Shown here piece after piece: positions 12,576-26,348 of a DNA stretch of 64,000 bases; the stretch's first letter is position 1; every line of letters starts with the position of its first letter. Origin of the DNA: Unio delphinus (taxonomy: Eukaryota > Mollusca > Bivalvia > Unionida > Unionidae); contig JAQISU010000026.1 in NCBI GenBank assembly GCA_029339505.1, positions 186,001 through 250,000 on the forward strand, given 5' to 3'. The notes under the pieces were generated by a model. It was given only the letters and a program-made list of their open reading frames with translations, made no database searches and was not told the origin of the DNA. A program made the translations under genes and the position numbers.

Positions 12576-12692
12576 TGGAGTAAGAGAAACTCAAGGCGGC
12601 TGCCTCGGCCTAATCTCGGTAAGAAACGAACCCACAACCTTCTTGACACAAATGCGCCATGCCAACCACTGAACCACTGTTGTTCTCGCTTG
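12576..12692 (-). mobile_element. SINE-C, a third tRNA-derived element (partial)
   Basis: On the minus strand, GTGGTTCAGTGGTTGGCATG resembles a tRNA A-box region. About 35 bases later GTGGGTTCGTTTCTTACC resembles a B box with substitutions. The body differs from SINE-A and SINE-B. A decayed tRNA pseudogene is the alternative. Confidence 0.55.
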
Positions 12693-12735
12693 ACAGAAGA
12701 AATGTGTGATAGATATTTCGGCGAAGATCATCAAT

Positions 12736-13008
12736 CAATTTACCAAATATACAATTTAAATGGATTACAAAGGCAAGTTAAAAGATGACGTTGGTCCGTT
12801 TTGTTTGGAGAAACAGAATTTTCAACATATGACTTTATTTCGTAATGAAATTTGAAAATCAATAAATTTACCAAATATACAATTTAAATGGATTACAAAG
12901 GCAAGTTAAAAGATGACGTTGGTCCGTTTTGTTTGGAGAAACAGAATTTTCAACATATGACTTTATTCGAATTTGCATATTTTTTGTATTCGAAGTCGTA
13001 ATGAAATT
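12736..13008. repeat. segmental direct duplication of about 105-130 bp
   Basis: The block 12736-12838 recurs almost base for base at 12865-12968. Both copies contain ATTTAAATGGATTACAAAGG and GACGTTGGTCCGTTTTG, and both are followed by a version of CGTAATGAAATTT. Confidence 0.93.
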
Positions 13009-14370
13009 TAAAAAAAAAATGATTCGATATTAAATTGCTAGATGATGCGGATATTTGTCTGGTTAAAAGGTTCCGACGCTAGTCATTCGTATGAAGTGAT
13101 GCATGCGCATAAAACATTAATGTGATCGATTGCTACTCTCAGCGTCTCTGACAACTTTTGCAATATACTTTCTCAGACGAGTCGGAAGTCTTTCATAAAT
13201 TATTCAAATGGTTTGCAGTGACAATTACTGTCAACAAGCGTTATATATAATACAAAATATTTCATGTCAGTATGGTACTATACAATTCGTAAAAGTTTAT
13301 TTTCAGTCTTTTGATAAACGATATCTCAATATTGTCATCAATCATATGTGCTCACTCCAGTATCGAGACGTGTTGTCTGCTGCCACCAAAGTAATGGGAA
13401 TATTTTTAAGGTTTAAAATTTATATTTAGTCTGATTGTCTCTCGCACAACACCTTAATTTATTTTTTTAATTGACATTAGTGGTATAATAATTGATTTGT
13501 AGGTACGTAGTACATTAGTGGGAAAAGATACAGGTGTCATGCCGATAACCTTGGAAAGCATAACACAATGACACAGTTTGGGGCTAAAAATGTCAATCAG
13601 GATGCACTCATATTTTAATTTTGTTTGTAAAAAATTAATAAAAAGCAGTTGAACATTATTTAAAAGAGTTTTCAATAAATTCTAGTAAGGAGGTCACACT
13701 CACCTATTATTGGTGCGCGACACATCCTTGTTCCAGGGTGATTCTTAACAGCAATGTTTTTTTTTTCTATCATGGTGATGGAGATTGATGAGTTAAGGTC
13801 AAGAACGACATCATGGAATAAATACACTCAACCAAACAGCGGTGAGGAAATTATTTTAACTTGTTATACAGTTGTTTAACATTGAGGATACATTTTTATG
13901 AACATTTACACATTTCCGACCATGTAAATGCAATAATCAAAGCCGCACTTGGAAAATGATGATTGTAACATGATCCCTTGGTTAAACAGATGTACTGAGT
14001 ACCTTAACTTTTGGAAATTATTCAAAATAATAAAGTTAACAAAGAAAATTATCTTAAACCAATGGGTTTGTCAAACTACATGTGTCCGAATTTCTTTCTC
14101 TGTTCAAATTTACATCAGTGTGGTTTTAAACTCTGATTATACTGTAGTGTACAATCCCAAAAATCTGCAGAATGATGAGTAATATTAAATTACTATCGTT
14201 ATGGTCCCTTAGTAGAATATATTCACTAGAATAGCTATATTTATTATGATTAAGTTAAAATTCTGTCTGAATTCGGATTTACAGTAAGTAACCTGTGCTA
14301 CCTTGGGATAACAAAATCTCTCAGGTCTATTGTATGAACTTTGTACACACGGATTAGGTACATTTCTTTT
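13009..14370. other. AT-rich intergenic DNA
   Basis: Short open frames at 13208-13429, 13454-13675 and 13949-14182 have random composition and no motif. Nothing is called. Confidence 0.45.
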
Positions 14371-14632
14371 CGGGGGCCGAGTGGCCTAGTGGTCTAAAGC
14401 TCTCACCGTTTCGCATCATTGCTATCTCACCTCTGTCTGTGTGGGTTCGAGTTTAAGGTTCGGATAATTATGAGTATCTGAGAAAGCTTGCCAGTAGCTT
14501 CTCGTGGGTCGGTGGATCTTAACGTTCTTTTCCTGGTTCTTCCTCCACCATTTTGACTGGACTCCATGCATTGCCGATCTTGTGCGCCAAGAAATGACGT
14601 TAAACCCGACAACAACCACAACAACAACGTTA
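14371..14632 (+). mobile_element. SINE-B copy (tRNA-derived), best preserved
   Basis: The tRNA-like head CCGAGTGGCCTAGTGGTCTA contains an A box; GGGTTCGAGTTT is a degenerate B box. The body runs through GAGAAAGCTTGCCAGTAGC and GGTTCTTCCTCCACCA to AATGACGTTAAACCC, then a (CAA)n-like tail. Membership of a molluscan V-SINE family such as RUDI is possible but untested. Confidence 0.88.
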
Positions 14633-17600
14633 TTTTTCCTTAATATCATGATCACCAACATTTCCTAATCGATCCAATAACAATATATACATTTTGTGTG
14701 TGAATTCATCGAATGGTTTGATTTCACGTACACATGTTATGTTTAGTTCCGATTCTTTAACTCCGCTTGAAACAAAGTCGAAAATATTAAAAGGATTCTT
14801 GATATCTCCTACCAATGATTTTAATGATATGAATTTAAGGAAAACAAAAAAGATCTAACGAAAACGACAAAAATCATTTAATGAAGCATGGTGCACGGTG
14901 CTAGTGACAACAGGCAAATTAACTTTCTTTGAATAGTTTGTTTTAACCGCACAGCAGTTTTCACTGTTTTCACACAGGTACTGTTATTTGTGAATTTAGT
15001 AGATTTTGGTCAAAGCTTGAATATCTGCATGTATCTGAACGAAATCCATGTACATATCTTTAATAGTTTAAGGTCACATAACAATACAAAACGAAATACT
15101 GTATAGCAAAATCAGTGCGATCAAAGTCTTCTTTTCTACAAAAAAACTTTCCACATGACTTTATCCTCATATCACGCATAAGTAGGCGAACTCGAGAACG
15201 CTAGCAACTGACGTCCATGTCAGGGGATAGCCATGTAGGGTAGAAGATTTCAACCTAGATCATAAACCAACATACTGATCACGTCTCCGAGATAGTCCGT
15301 CAATGTGATAACTACAATTACAAGAGCAAGTACAAGTGCAATGCACAAGTACAATTATAACACACAATGACATACACATCCACAGTTCAGTCTACGACTG
15401 CGGTCCACTCTCCATGCTAGCCTACGAGTGCTATACATGTATACGTCTCTGAGTATGTACTTTCTATGTGCCAAGTATGACAAGGTTGCAACCCATATAT
15501 CATGTGAATACGAAGCAAGTACAACGCGGGTGCGACGCAGATACAACGTGAGTAAATCCATGTTCACATTCACTGTCCATTATTCAGTACTCACGATCAT
15601 TCAATGCATCAATGCTAACGCGACCGGACACAAAAATATTATCTATGGATTGACCGGTTTGAAGGCTAGCTATTCAAACCCCGTTTTGATTCAGTTATGC
15701 TGTCTGTTTGCCTTCTTTTATATATAAATCTTTGTTCCATGAAATACTAAAAGCGTCCGGATATTACTAAAATCGTAGTAAGTATTGCTAACATCTTTAA
15801 GACCCTAAAATAATATATTTCATTTCAGATATTCTTTAATCCGAATCTGATAATTTTAGTTTTATATCATCGAATCCAAGCATCTCTGACTAAACATTCT
15901 TAAGTATATGCTATTTATCTTTCTGCTTGAAACCAGCTGTTTTCGCTTTGTTATTTTTTAGAGCTGGGCAGTATTTTAGAACATTTCATCTCTGATATAA
16001 TCTGGTTGAGCTGATGTCATACATTTCTTGGGCTTCTTTTACATGAATGCAACAATGCAGGCTTTGTGTTTCTGCAATTCTGCAATATATGGTATGCCTT
16101 TGTTGTGGCATTTATATACTTTTTATGTTTGAAAAGGAAATTAATCGACTTTTATATATACATTAAACCCGGTTCCATATCTGTGCTCGGAGTTTCCGAT
16201 GGTTTTCCATTTTCGCCCAATAGGTGTTGCACCATCATGGTAGTCGTTTTATCCTCAATCGCCATCGAGTACAGCTTGGTAATGGTTCCGAGGCCACTTT
16301 GTGACGCCACTAGAAGTTTGGGAATGTATCGAGATTACATGATCAGCTCACCAGTCTTTTTACGACTGATATTTTTCGAACAACAATTTTTATTGGTGTG
16401 CCAATAATTGGAAATCTAGTTGTGATTCCCTCCAAACTAAAGCAAAAGTGGTCGCCGTGGTGATTCAACAAATAGCCTCTGTCAATGCGCACACCCGTTT
16501 GTATTTCACGAGTAGCGCGGGGTTATTCGTGATTTCATGTCTCAGACGATGTTCCACTTGGATTATTGTTTCTCGTGGGTAACACTGATAATCTGTCGTA
16601 GTTCTCCTATTAGTATTGCCATCGTGGAGACTGACTGTTGAAGAAGCTGACATTGTTCAGATACAATACTCCAACACAAATACTTTCTTGTCACTTGTTA
16701 AACCGTCAAAGAAAATATCTTCTGGAAGAATATTTACATATCTGGCTATACATCGTTGCCGAGGTTTGGCACTGTATTTTCTATGGAATGCAGCTGGGGT
16801 GGATACAGCGAAAACTTTCACGTTGTCGTTTTGGAATCAGTCTTGGGCTGATTCTACGCCTGACGTTGATGACTTTTCCTAGCTTGCTGGTACGTGGCAC
16901 TTCACAACGATCGATTTTATCTGCCCTTGCTTAGGTTATATTTGAGCGTGTACGAGGGTCAGGTAGAACTACTTTGAAGCAAATATTATTCAACACGTGG
17001 AACAAAAATACTATCTATGTCAGCTTGTTCAACACATTCTGCAAGCTCATCTCCGCGACAAACATCTAGTACTTGTATGTAATAATACTCTAATCTTAAA
17101 CATACACCAAAGACGGTTAAAATCGCTTCACGGTGGACGTTTAATCAAATTGAATTTGATGTCAAGTGAATAATTATGTTTATACTTTAAATATGCAAAT
17201 TTCCTAACGATTATCAACGCCAGTTTTGTTGATACATGATATTTATGCTAACAAATTACAATGCCGATGTTCATTTATTAAAATCGCTATTTGTCCCCAC
17301 TAGCCATTATTTCCAGTTATGAGATACAAATGTGTTCCTGGCTCGCGCAATTTTAAGTAGTGTTGTCTAGGTTTACCGTTACGACTCCATTTTCAAAAAC
17401 TAAGTAACAGAGAAAAGCAAAACCAAAACAAGTTTGAAAACTTAACAAAAATATTAATCATCAACATTATAATGAAAATGTAAGAGAAAGTATTATGAAG
17501 TGAATATCAACTAATCCTTATTAAGGTATATGAAAGTCTTAAATGAATGAAAAGTTTCTTATAAATTTTAAAACCGGAAATGTACTGGTCCTCTAAGTAC

Positions 17601-19593
17601 CATGCCGTTGTCAAGATGGCGCTGTCTAAAATTCCTTCAAATAATTTATAAACATCCAGAATAATAATTTGGTCCTAAAAATTAGCATCTTTTATTTCTA
17701 CTGAACAGTCCAAATAAATGTGTTTCCTCTCAAATCATATCTAAGCACAACATAAAACATATCTGCAGACTTACAACAGGAACACATGAAATGTGAATAA
17801 CTCTAAAATCTGAATGAAACTGACTGTTCACTCTCTTTTTATATGTATCGACGACTGCGACAATATTTCGCAATAGACCTCACGTGACGGATCACACTAC
17901 TAATTTTGCGTCAAACTAGCATATTCATGTGACCTCGCCCAAATAATTGGAAGTTACTGAATTCTATCAGAAATGGCGAAGCATTGTCGGCTAACGAGAA
18001 ATCAAGTCATAGGCGACAAATAAAGGCGTATTATTAAGATTTTTATTATTAACTGTCGACACTCACTGAATCATCTATATAAAGATCCGATGCAATAATA
18101 TGATCTTATCAGACGCGGATCACGTATGCAAAACGAACTATTCATATTTCTGCATAATTTACATCCATGATAAATTGTTAAACTATAAATTGGATAATAT
18201 CATGCACCAGCAGCAAAACTATAGATGTGCATAACACTATTAATACCATGGTCAAAAGAAAACAAATCGATCATTTGCTCATTTTCACGCGTTGGTTTTA
18301 TTTCTCTACATCTTTGATTAATATTCCATGACTTTTGCTCGATGAAGTTATTTACGAGTGCTGGTGAAGTCACGTCTGCTAAGTATACATTCTCGTAAAG
18401 TTTTGTCAAGGTTAAAGTGTGCAATATATAAGCTTCGTGTTATCACAGACAGACAGTCAAGATTCCAAAAATAAAATAATGTCGTTTCAGGTCAGAGTAA
18501 AGCAATTGAAAATACCCCAAATAATGTTTATAGGCACACAACCAAAAATGTAGACCAAATATTGTTTATAGACACACAACCAAAAATGTAGACCAAATAT
18601 TGTTTATAGACACAAAACCCATCATGGAATTTAATTTGATGGAGATAATGTATCCATATATTTTTTAATGACTTTCTAGATTGCTTTCTCAAAAGATATC
18701 TTTCTGCAATCCAGATTCACTTGAGATAAGGTAACCATTTTAAAAAGTAATTACCAAGCCGTTTCAATAGACAGCAGCAGAAATAAAGCTTAGATTTTAA
18801 AAAAAAAGTTTGTATCCTAGATTTCGTAATGCTTCCTTCTCTGGTAAGATAAATTATTATTTGATTTCGACCATTGCAAATGTCTATTGCTTTATACGCC
18901 ACACATAAGAACTATAAACTGTATACGACATATACATAATTATAAACACCTTCGTAGCTGCCATGTGATAAACACTCTTCTCCATTGTACGATTTTGCTA
19001 AGCAATTAAAATAGGATAAAAAGAAATTTAAAAATGATTGATAGCTTCTCGGAGTCTCTGGTGCTATTGACGTCTCCTTTTCTCGGAAGATATTCACCTT
19101 CGGAAATTATTTACCACTGAAACCTTTAAAGGTTACATTCAATATGGCTTGATGTCAGCATTCAGTGCCATTTTTATGCATTAAAAGGATATCCTAAATA
19201 TTTTGCAATCAGAGATATTGACCTTATGTCTGCACCTCCGTCAATCAAGGGAGATCACTTCAATATATTCATAATAACTACAATATATTTTGCTCGTTAA
19301 ATGTGCCAGATTTCCAATGTTATTATAATGTATTCCGTGGGGGTAGAATTTATGTCACGGTGGAGTAAAGGAAGAAACAAGATAAAAGGTTGAAACCTGC
19401 TCCATTTAAACGAAGCAAATACTAGTGCGTACAGCTATATTCTTTAGGTTTGAATACTAATAAATCAGTGCATCTGAATGGATCGAGATGAAAATAGCCC
19501 ATACTTAATTTTTTTGTATAACGGAAAGGGCATATCATCAAAAATATACTTGATAATTCTAAACTGATCTAATCGCGTTTCTAAAGAAAGACC
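14633..19593. other. intergenic DNA with two weak open frames
   Basis: About 5 kb without a convincing gene. Frames at 16066-16407 and 16616-16934 are open for 98-113 codons and partly hydrophobic, and IFIGVPIIGNLVVI near 16390 looks like a receptor transmembrane segment, but no consistent family pattern follows. A 39-bp tandem of about 2.5 copies sits at 18513-18618. Confidence 0.4.
18513..18618. repeat. 39-bp tandem repeat, about 2.5 copies
   Basis: The unit contains CACAACCAAAAATGTAGACC and AAATATTGTTTATA, repeated nearly perfectly. Confidence 0.92.
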
Positions 19594-20378
19594 TCCAATA
19601 AAAAAAAAACACAACAGCATTATCACTGACATCGCATAAAGACCACAACAACATTATCTATGACATCGCATAAAGAACACAACATTATGTATGAACTCGC
19701 ATAAAGAAAACAGCAACATTATCTATGACATTGCATAAGGAACACAACACCATTATATATGAACTCGCATAAAGAACACAATACCATTATATATGACATC
19801 GCATAAAGAACACAGTAACATAATCAATAGCATCGCATAAAACACAACAACATTATCTATGACATCGCATAATAACACAAGATTATCATTGACATTGCAT
19901 AAAATCCCGACAACATTATGTATGAACTCGCATAAAGAACACAACATCATTATGACATGACATAAAGAACACAAAAACCATTTTATATGACATCGCATAA
20001 AAAACACAACAATATTATCATTGACATCGAATAAAACCCCAACAACATTATGTATGAACTCGCATAAAGAACACATCAACATCATCTATGAACTCGCATA
20101 AAGAACAGAACACTATTATGACATCGTATAATGAACACAATCATATTATATATGGCATAGCATAAAGAACACAACAACATTATGACATCGCATAAAGAAC
20201 ACAATAACATTATATATGACATCGCATAAAGAACACAACATCATTACCTATGTCGTGGCATAAAAATACAACAACATTATCTATGACATCGCATAAAGAA
20301 CACAATAACAGTATGACACCACATATTGAACACAATAACATTATGTATGACATCGTATAAAGAGTACAGCATAATTTT
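19594..20378. repeat. 34-bp minisatellite, left part
   Basis: Unit of the type GACATCGCATAAAGAACACA plus ACAACATTATCTAT, repeated with substitutions, short deletions and variants such as GAACTCGCATAAAG. The array continues beyond an inserted SINE. Confidence 0.93.
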
Positions 20379-20716
20379 ATTTGTTTGTTTGATTAGGATT
20401 TATAACGTAGCTTTAACAATGTTTCAGTCATATCGCTACGAGGCAGTTTATAGTGATGTGCAGTGAATCTGTTTATAGTGATGTCTAGCACTGGGGCATC
20501 ATGCCGCAGACATGTTGCATGAGGTCCCACCCAGTCACATTATCCTGACAACAGGCCTAGCAGTCCTAACACTAACCTCTTAATGCTAAGCATCAAGCGA
20601 GGCAGCTGTTAATACCATTTTTGTAAGTCTTTGGTATGACTCGGCCGGGGATCGAACCCACGACCTCCCACTTCCGCAGCGGACGCTTTAACCACTAAGC
20701 CATTGGAGTGGTGTCA
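20379..20716 (-). mobile_element. SINE-A copy inserted inside the 34-bp array
   Basis: Full-length reverse copy. The plus strand starts with the tail TTTGTTTGTTTGATTAGG, runs through CACATTATCCTGACAACAGG, and ends with the B-box complement GGGATCGAACCCACG and the A-box complement TTAACCACTAAGCCATT. Repeat units flank it on both sides, so it inserted after the array formed. Confidence 0.92.
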
Positions 20717-21190
20717 TCGCATAAAGAACACAACAACATTATCTATGACATCGTATAAAGAACACAGCAACATTATCTGTGACATCGCATAACGAACACA
20801 ACAACATTATCTATGACATCGCATAGAGAACACAACAACGTTATATATGACATCGCATACAAACCCAACTCGCATAAAGAACACAACAACATTACCTATG
20901 AAACACGACAACGTTATCTATGACATCGCATAAAAACACAACGTTATCTATGACATAGCATATAGAACACAACAACATTACATATGACATCGCATAAAAA
21001 CACAGCAACGTTACATATGACATCATATACAAATCAAACTATCATAAAGAACACAACATTACCTATGACATCGCATAAAAACCACAACAACGTTATCTAT
21101 GACATCGCATACAAACACAACAAAAAGAACACAACAACATTATCTATAACATCGTATAAAGAACACAACAACATTATTTATGACAAAAGT
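20717..21190. repeat. 34-bp minisatellite, right part
   Basis: The same unit as 19594-20378 resumes immediately after the SINE and decays toward 21190. The 135-codon open frame at 20984-21391 is largely a product of the repeat. Confidence 0.93.
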
Positions 21191-21804
21191 CACAAAATAT
21201 TTTCAGACGCCATCGACGCTATTGCCAGCAAATGTCGAAACAAAAACTGGTTTCTGCTTTTACATTTGGTAAATTTTACTAACACTTACAATTATGTCGC
21301 TAGCGAGCCAAGCCAATACAAGACAATCCAGAACACCGTTTCAAAAATAAGACAACTTATATCAGCATTTAAACAAAACAATTTTGTATAATCATATACA
21401 ATTTTTTTTATAGTAATAAGAATAGCTGCCAAATATAGGTATACCTTTGAAACCCTGGTAAAGTTTCTACAAAACTGGTGTCTAGAAAACGTCTTCAAAT
21501 TGATGAACATCTGTTAATAACGTTAATGCTGCGTTCAGATTTCAATAGTGCTCTTTCAAGATGATTTACAAGATGTAAACCAAATATATATCGCACTTCG
21601 ATTTTTATGCCGATATCGCCATAGAGAGTTTGAATGAATTTCCGTATGGTAGGAGAGGAATACAAAAAGAATTTCTACGACAAATCTCACTACAATTTTG
21701 TCAAACCCAGAGATGATGGCACTTAAGTTTGATGTGATGCAATACAGCTTTCATGACCTGATTACCAAACATAGATTTCACAACGAATTTTTTTTTAATG
21801 AAAA

Positions 21805-21923
<119 letters not shown>

Positions 21924-22189
21924 GAAACATTTATAACTTCCTTCGTAATGCACATTTCTACCTGAAGTCACTTTTCATGATTTCTGAAACCCGATGACCG
22001 TAAACCGTCACATACGGATTTGTGGGATATGCCTTTAACATCACCTGGAAACTAGCAGACAAATAAAGCGACGTTTGATTTTACGCTAAAATAGATGTTG
22101 AGCTATAGCGAACTCTTTTGCATTCTTCGAGAAGAATAATATTACAGATTTAATGGAGAGGCACTGTTTGCCTCAAATCAGATTTTGAT

Positions 22190-22800
22190 ATCATCAATTG
22201 CTATCATCGCAGTTTTTTCTTGTGATACATTTGGAATACATTTTCACACCGGGAAACCATCATCGGGCTAAGATCAGTTATGGTATTGTCTCCAATGCGC
22301 AGTTTTCTTGTAGAGGTCATCAGTGCATCACGTGCGGTTCCTCGCAGCAAAGTCATGCTTTGATTCAAACATTTTATGTGCGTTATTATGCAAGCATACA
22401 TGCGCATGGTCTTTATATGCTGAATTTCGGCTATAGTGTTTTAAAGCCCACCGTCATTGCAATTCCAGCACCAGAAATAATCAGCAAAAACGGGATTATA
22501 CCTAGCACCAGATGATGCGACTCGATATTGTTCTCAACACAAAGGGAACAGCTGCTAGAGAAAAGCACGCGGCTAAGATGAATGTCAGAAACATAGTTAT
22601 GCAGCGAAATCAACCTACTTTGATACTAAGATCATTGAATCGTTTCAGTATGGAAAGACTTCTTCTACGTTACTAACAAGAACCAAATGTACATCACTTT
22701 CAACGACCTTCTTTCCGGTCGACCCTCCGGATTTGCAAATTTAGTCCGTGACAACGTACCAACAATTAAAAATCAATTTGACAACACAATTTAAATCGAC
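22190..22800 (+). pseudogene. decayed coding fragments, family unknown
   Basis: Three plus-strand segments in different frames look coding. The first is 22198-22515 (105 codons). A second starts near 22515, with RLDIVLNTKGTAAREKHAAK. A third at about 22650-22792 reads VWKDFFYVTNKNQMYITF and NLVRDNVPTIKNQF before a stop. The Asn/Tyr-rich, non-repetitive composition and the run from frame to frame suggest a frameshifted former gene. I do not recognise the family. A virus-like structural protein or an unspliced exon are both possible. An old LINE follows at about 22985. Confidence 0.35.
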
Positions 22801-22984
22801 GATTCGTCATCACACGGCTGTGACCAATACCAGCATTTGAGCATGTCATTATATAATTTCGTACCCACAATGCTGGGGAAGAAGCATCTAAAAGTCATCT
22901 GACGTTGATTCGATTTTGACATAACTGCTGATGTATGCTTAGATTAAATATTACCTTCAGTAACCGATTTCACTACAACACGTG

Positions 22985-23480
22985 TGTTGCTTTGTACGTT
23001 CTAGACTTGACTATTGTAATTCTCTTTTATCTGTTTTTTGTCTAAGTATCTACTACAAAAACTTTAAATCGTTCACAATACAGCTGCTCGGACCATCCTT
23101 ATAATTCCAAGAACCGATAACTCCTCCTTTTTGTGTACCCTCTATTGTTACACGTTCGCTCTAGAATCAAATATCAAATCTGTTCTCTATGCAACATTTC
23201 GTTGCCTCCCTCTAGTCCTAAATACCTAACCCACGTGACTCATGTGTAACACCCCATCTAGATACCTACGCTCATCTTCTGACATTCTATTCTCATTATT
23301 CCCGCTTTCAAAACCCTATTATACAGGCAATGCTTTTTTGTGTGTACCAGCGCCGATTTGCATTGTGAAGTTAGAAACCCTGACACCGAGATCTTTATCG
23401 AGAATGCTCTTCTTAATATTCACCTATTTCGACTGTTAGAATCTTTCCTCATCCTTACGTGTTTTCAGCATATGTTTGTT
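22985..23480 (+). mobile_element. old CR1/L2-like LINE 3' fragment
   Basis: Nucleotide-level similarity to the copies at 44487 and 48531 is evident through CTAGACTTGACTATTGTAA, AATACAGCTGCTCGGACCAT, TACCTACGCTCATCTTCTGA and TTTTCAGCATATG. It matches the part encoding the C-terminal region of reverse transcriptase, with many substitutions and indels that destroy the frame. The 3' (ATT)n tail is not visible. This is the most diverged of the three copies. Confidence 0.72.
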
Positions 23481-26034
23481 CACAGTTTCAGGGTGGTTGT
23501 TTGTTTGTTTTCATGATTCCCCTCTCCAACTCCAGAAGGACCATCACTCGTAAAACTCAGAGTATGAAAAGAAATTGTTTAGATTTGAGTTCATATTACC
23601 TAATAACAGATTGTAGTTTAGAAGAAGAAAAAAACCGATAGTAAACACAATCAACAGCTTTCAAAAATCAATAAGACTTTTTTCTGCTGAAATAATGGTT
23701 GAAATGAAATGAAATTTCGCTAAGGAGATACAAAACAATAAAATTATGAGCTGCATATATCAGATACTATGTGAAAGTTTTATTTAAGAACTCATTGTCT
23801 TCCAAATGAAAAGAAACGCACATTCTGCAAGTATATTTGGCATTTCCAAAACAAATAAGCAAACAGTGGATAGCAATGCATTGATTATTTTCTTTATTTG
23901 TGTGTTTGCTTCTTTTGTTCCATGAGGAATTGAAACATAGTCTAAGCTGATTCTGTTATTTATTTAATGTTCTATTTAGAATTTAAAATAAAGTCACTTT
24001 AGTTATGTACAACTAAAAAGCAAAAACAAAGCGTCGAGAAATCATGCTGGTAACAATGTGCCCAAAGATGTGGACAGGGAGTTGAATTTACCCAAACACG
24101 GGGGGGGGGAGGTATCGTGGTAATAATTGCTGTATATGTAAATATACATTGTACGGAATCACTTTGGTTCTTATTTATTGTGCGCTGACTTTTCGTCGCA
24201 AGCACTAGATGGCACAGATTGATAATTTAAGGACATTGGTCAAATGCATAATATACATTGAACTACAATTTGGTTGAACAGCAAAGAATTCACTACTCGT
24301 AACATGTTTTAAGAGGTACATTTGCTTAGAATTGAGAACCCCGTAGGAAGAAGAAGAAAATGAGGTTTATAAAATCTCAATGTTGAATACTTTGTAAATA
24401 ATATTTGCAGACAATTACGTCTGTTTAGTTAGATGTTTTAAATTTAGTTTTGGTTGTTAAATGATTTAATTTTAAGTGGTTTTTTTTAAAAAATCATGCA
24501 TGAATAGGTTGGAAGTTTTTCTCGTATTTTGGTATTGCTTAACCGAGTGATCTGCCATCTCATATTTCAGCATTCTGTTATTCACATGCAATCCATTCGA
24601 ATTGGGCATAATTTGTACTTTTTCTCAAATGCACGATTGTTGTTTTAAGGTAAACCAGTCATTAGAAAAATGCGCACCCGACAATACGTATTTGTCAAGT
24701 ACCAATGCAGGTCGTACAAATTTCATATTAAAGGCTTAAACGACAGAATCTTTTGTCAGTGCAATTTCCTGTCGTTTCAAATTAAAAAGAAACCTCTGGG
24801 ACAAAACACCACAGCCATAACGGTACTAATAAATAGCTTCCGATGGAAAATTAATGACAATACTATCAGCAACATCCATATGGATGATTGACAGCTCATA
24901 CATCAACGGTATCTCTTGACGCAAGATATTACAAAAGGAAAACGAATACCACAATAGCAACTATAAAAGACGTCCACATCTGTACAATATTGTGTAGCAC
25001 TTTTACCAAATCTATGATAATTATATGGGATATTGCAAACATTCTTACCATTGTGTATTTTGAGAGATCGCGCCATTTCCTACAATTCTTGATCCAGTGT
25101 CAAGATATAGGTCATAGTCTTTATTAAAAATTGCTTGAGAGACGATAATCATCTTTCATCATAGCAAATCTGTCACGCCGGTTGAACTGCAAACGTCTTT
25201 CGCACCCTTGTATAGGAAAATATTTTTCAGAATTATGTATTTAAATATTTGTATTTTGATTAAATTATTTACATCATCTAGGATACTTCAGATTATGTAT
25301 TGTATATGTAGATTATGTAACAATTTGACACCAACAATAAAAGGCACATGGGTATTGTGCATCCAGTTTTCTCATTTATTATTCTCTACAGCCTAGTTAA
25401 ATCGTGTAATTGTTTAACCTTTCTTATATGGTGCAAACAGTCCTTTTTGAAGGCAAAATCTTCAACATCTTCGTTTTGCGTTGACAGGTCTGAACAGCAA
25501 CCTAATGCACCCTTGGTAGTTTTTTTTCGACCCATATAGCATCCTGGTTTAAGACAAAATTAGGTTCATTATTTAAGGACAGTGTAATCGTGCTTTCATG
25601 TATGGAAACTTTACCGCAAAAATTTATCAAGGAAATTGTTTCTGGAAACAAGTATGAATATGTCGCTGAGGAGAAATATCAGTGTTGAATGAATGAAGAA
25701 ACAATAGTTTTATTCTATGACTATAGTAGAAAGATTGAAAATGTATTGGAAATTAGAGCTATATTTATGAAGATAAAGACTTCGTGTTTTGTTTTCAACT
25801 AATTCGCACTTGTAAATTGAGTTACAATAGCTGATGTTGATGGCCAGTACATGACTCTGTGAGTAAGATATCATATTTGATAGTTTCCAGTTACCGCACT
25901 TGTGCTGGTAGCGTATTTAAGACTTTTCTGACCCCTTCCATCTGTAGCAAACTTTTCAGAACAAATCATGCATGATAAATTGTTCATAGTTCGTGTTTGG
26001 TTACTTATGCATGGTTAATCCTTTTTGACTTCGA
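23481..26034. other. AT-rich intergenic DNA
   Basis: No gene was recognised. Frames of 60-80 codons at 24670-25539 lack motifs. A G-run occurs near 24104. Confidence 0.45.
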
Positions 26035-26348
26035 ATTTCACGAGTGAACGCAACTTTACATGTACTGTCAGGCCGAGACCCTTGACCAGTGTTGGTCCAT
26101 CACCGTGATAGGATCTTTTCACACACTGACTCGCAATGGTGGGAATCTGTTTGACTTTTCATAATTTAATGGAAAATCTTACAAAAGTGTTTCAATATTT
26201 TTCTAGTTGGTAGTACTGCGTGGTCAAATCTTTCATACCATCATCTTAACCGCTAATTAATTAAATTAAATAGTACGTGTCTGCAGTCATTGTTAAGATG
26301 CCCGAACCAAACAATAGCTACCTCAATCTAGAAACCGACGATTTAAAG
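26035..26348 (+). repeat. unnamed dispersed repeat, copy 1
   Basis: Shares an ordered set of landmarks with the copies at 27710 and 34838: GAATTTCAC near the start, the near-palindromic GACCAGTGTTGGTCC, and a 3' end reading ACAATAGCTACC then GACGATTTAAAG. The middle is diverged. It has no coding capacity and no tRNA-like head. Confidence 0.6.

Noticed and set aside
16066..16934. Hydrophobic ORFs with a receptor-like IFIGVPIIGNLVVI segment
   Set aside because: The hydrophobic stretch is in a different frame from the long ORFs, no DRY-type or other receptor motif follows, and composition is otherwise random.
19594..21190. CRISPR-like repeat-spacer array
   Set aside because: There are no unique spacers between units; repeats are contiguous and the genome is eukaryotic.
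20984..21391. 135-codon Thr/Lys/Asn-rich ORF
   Set aside because: Mostly the 34-bp minisatellite; the tail is short and has no motif.
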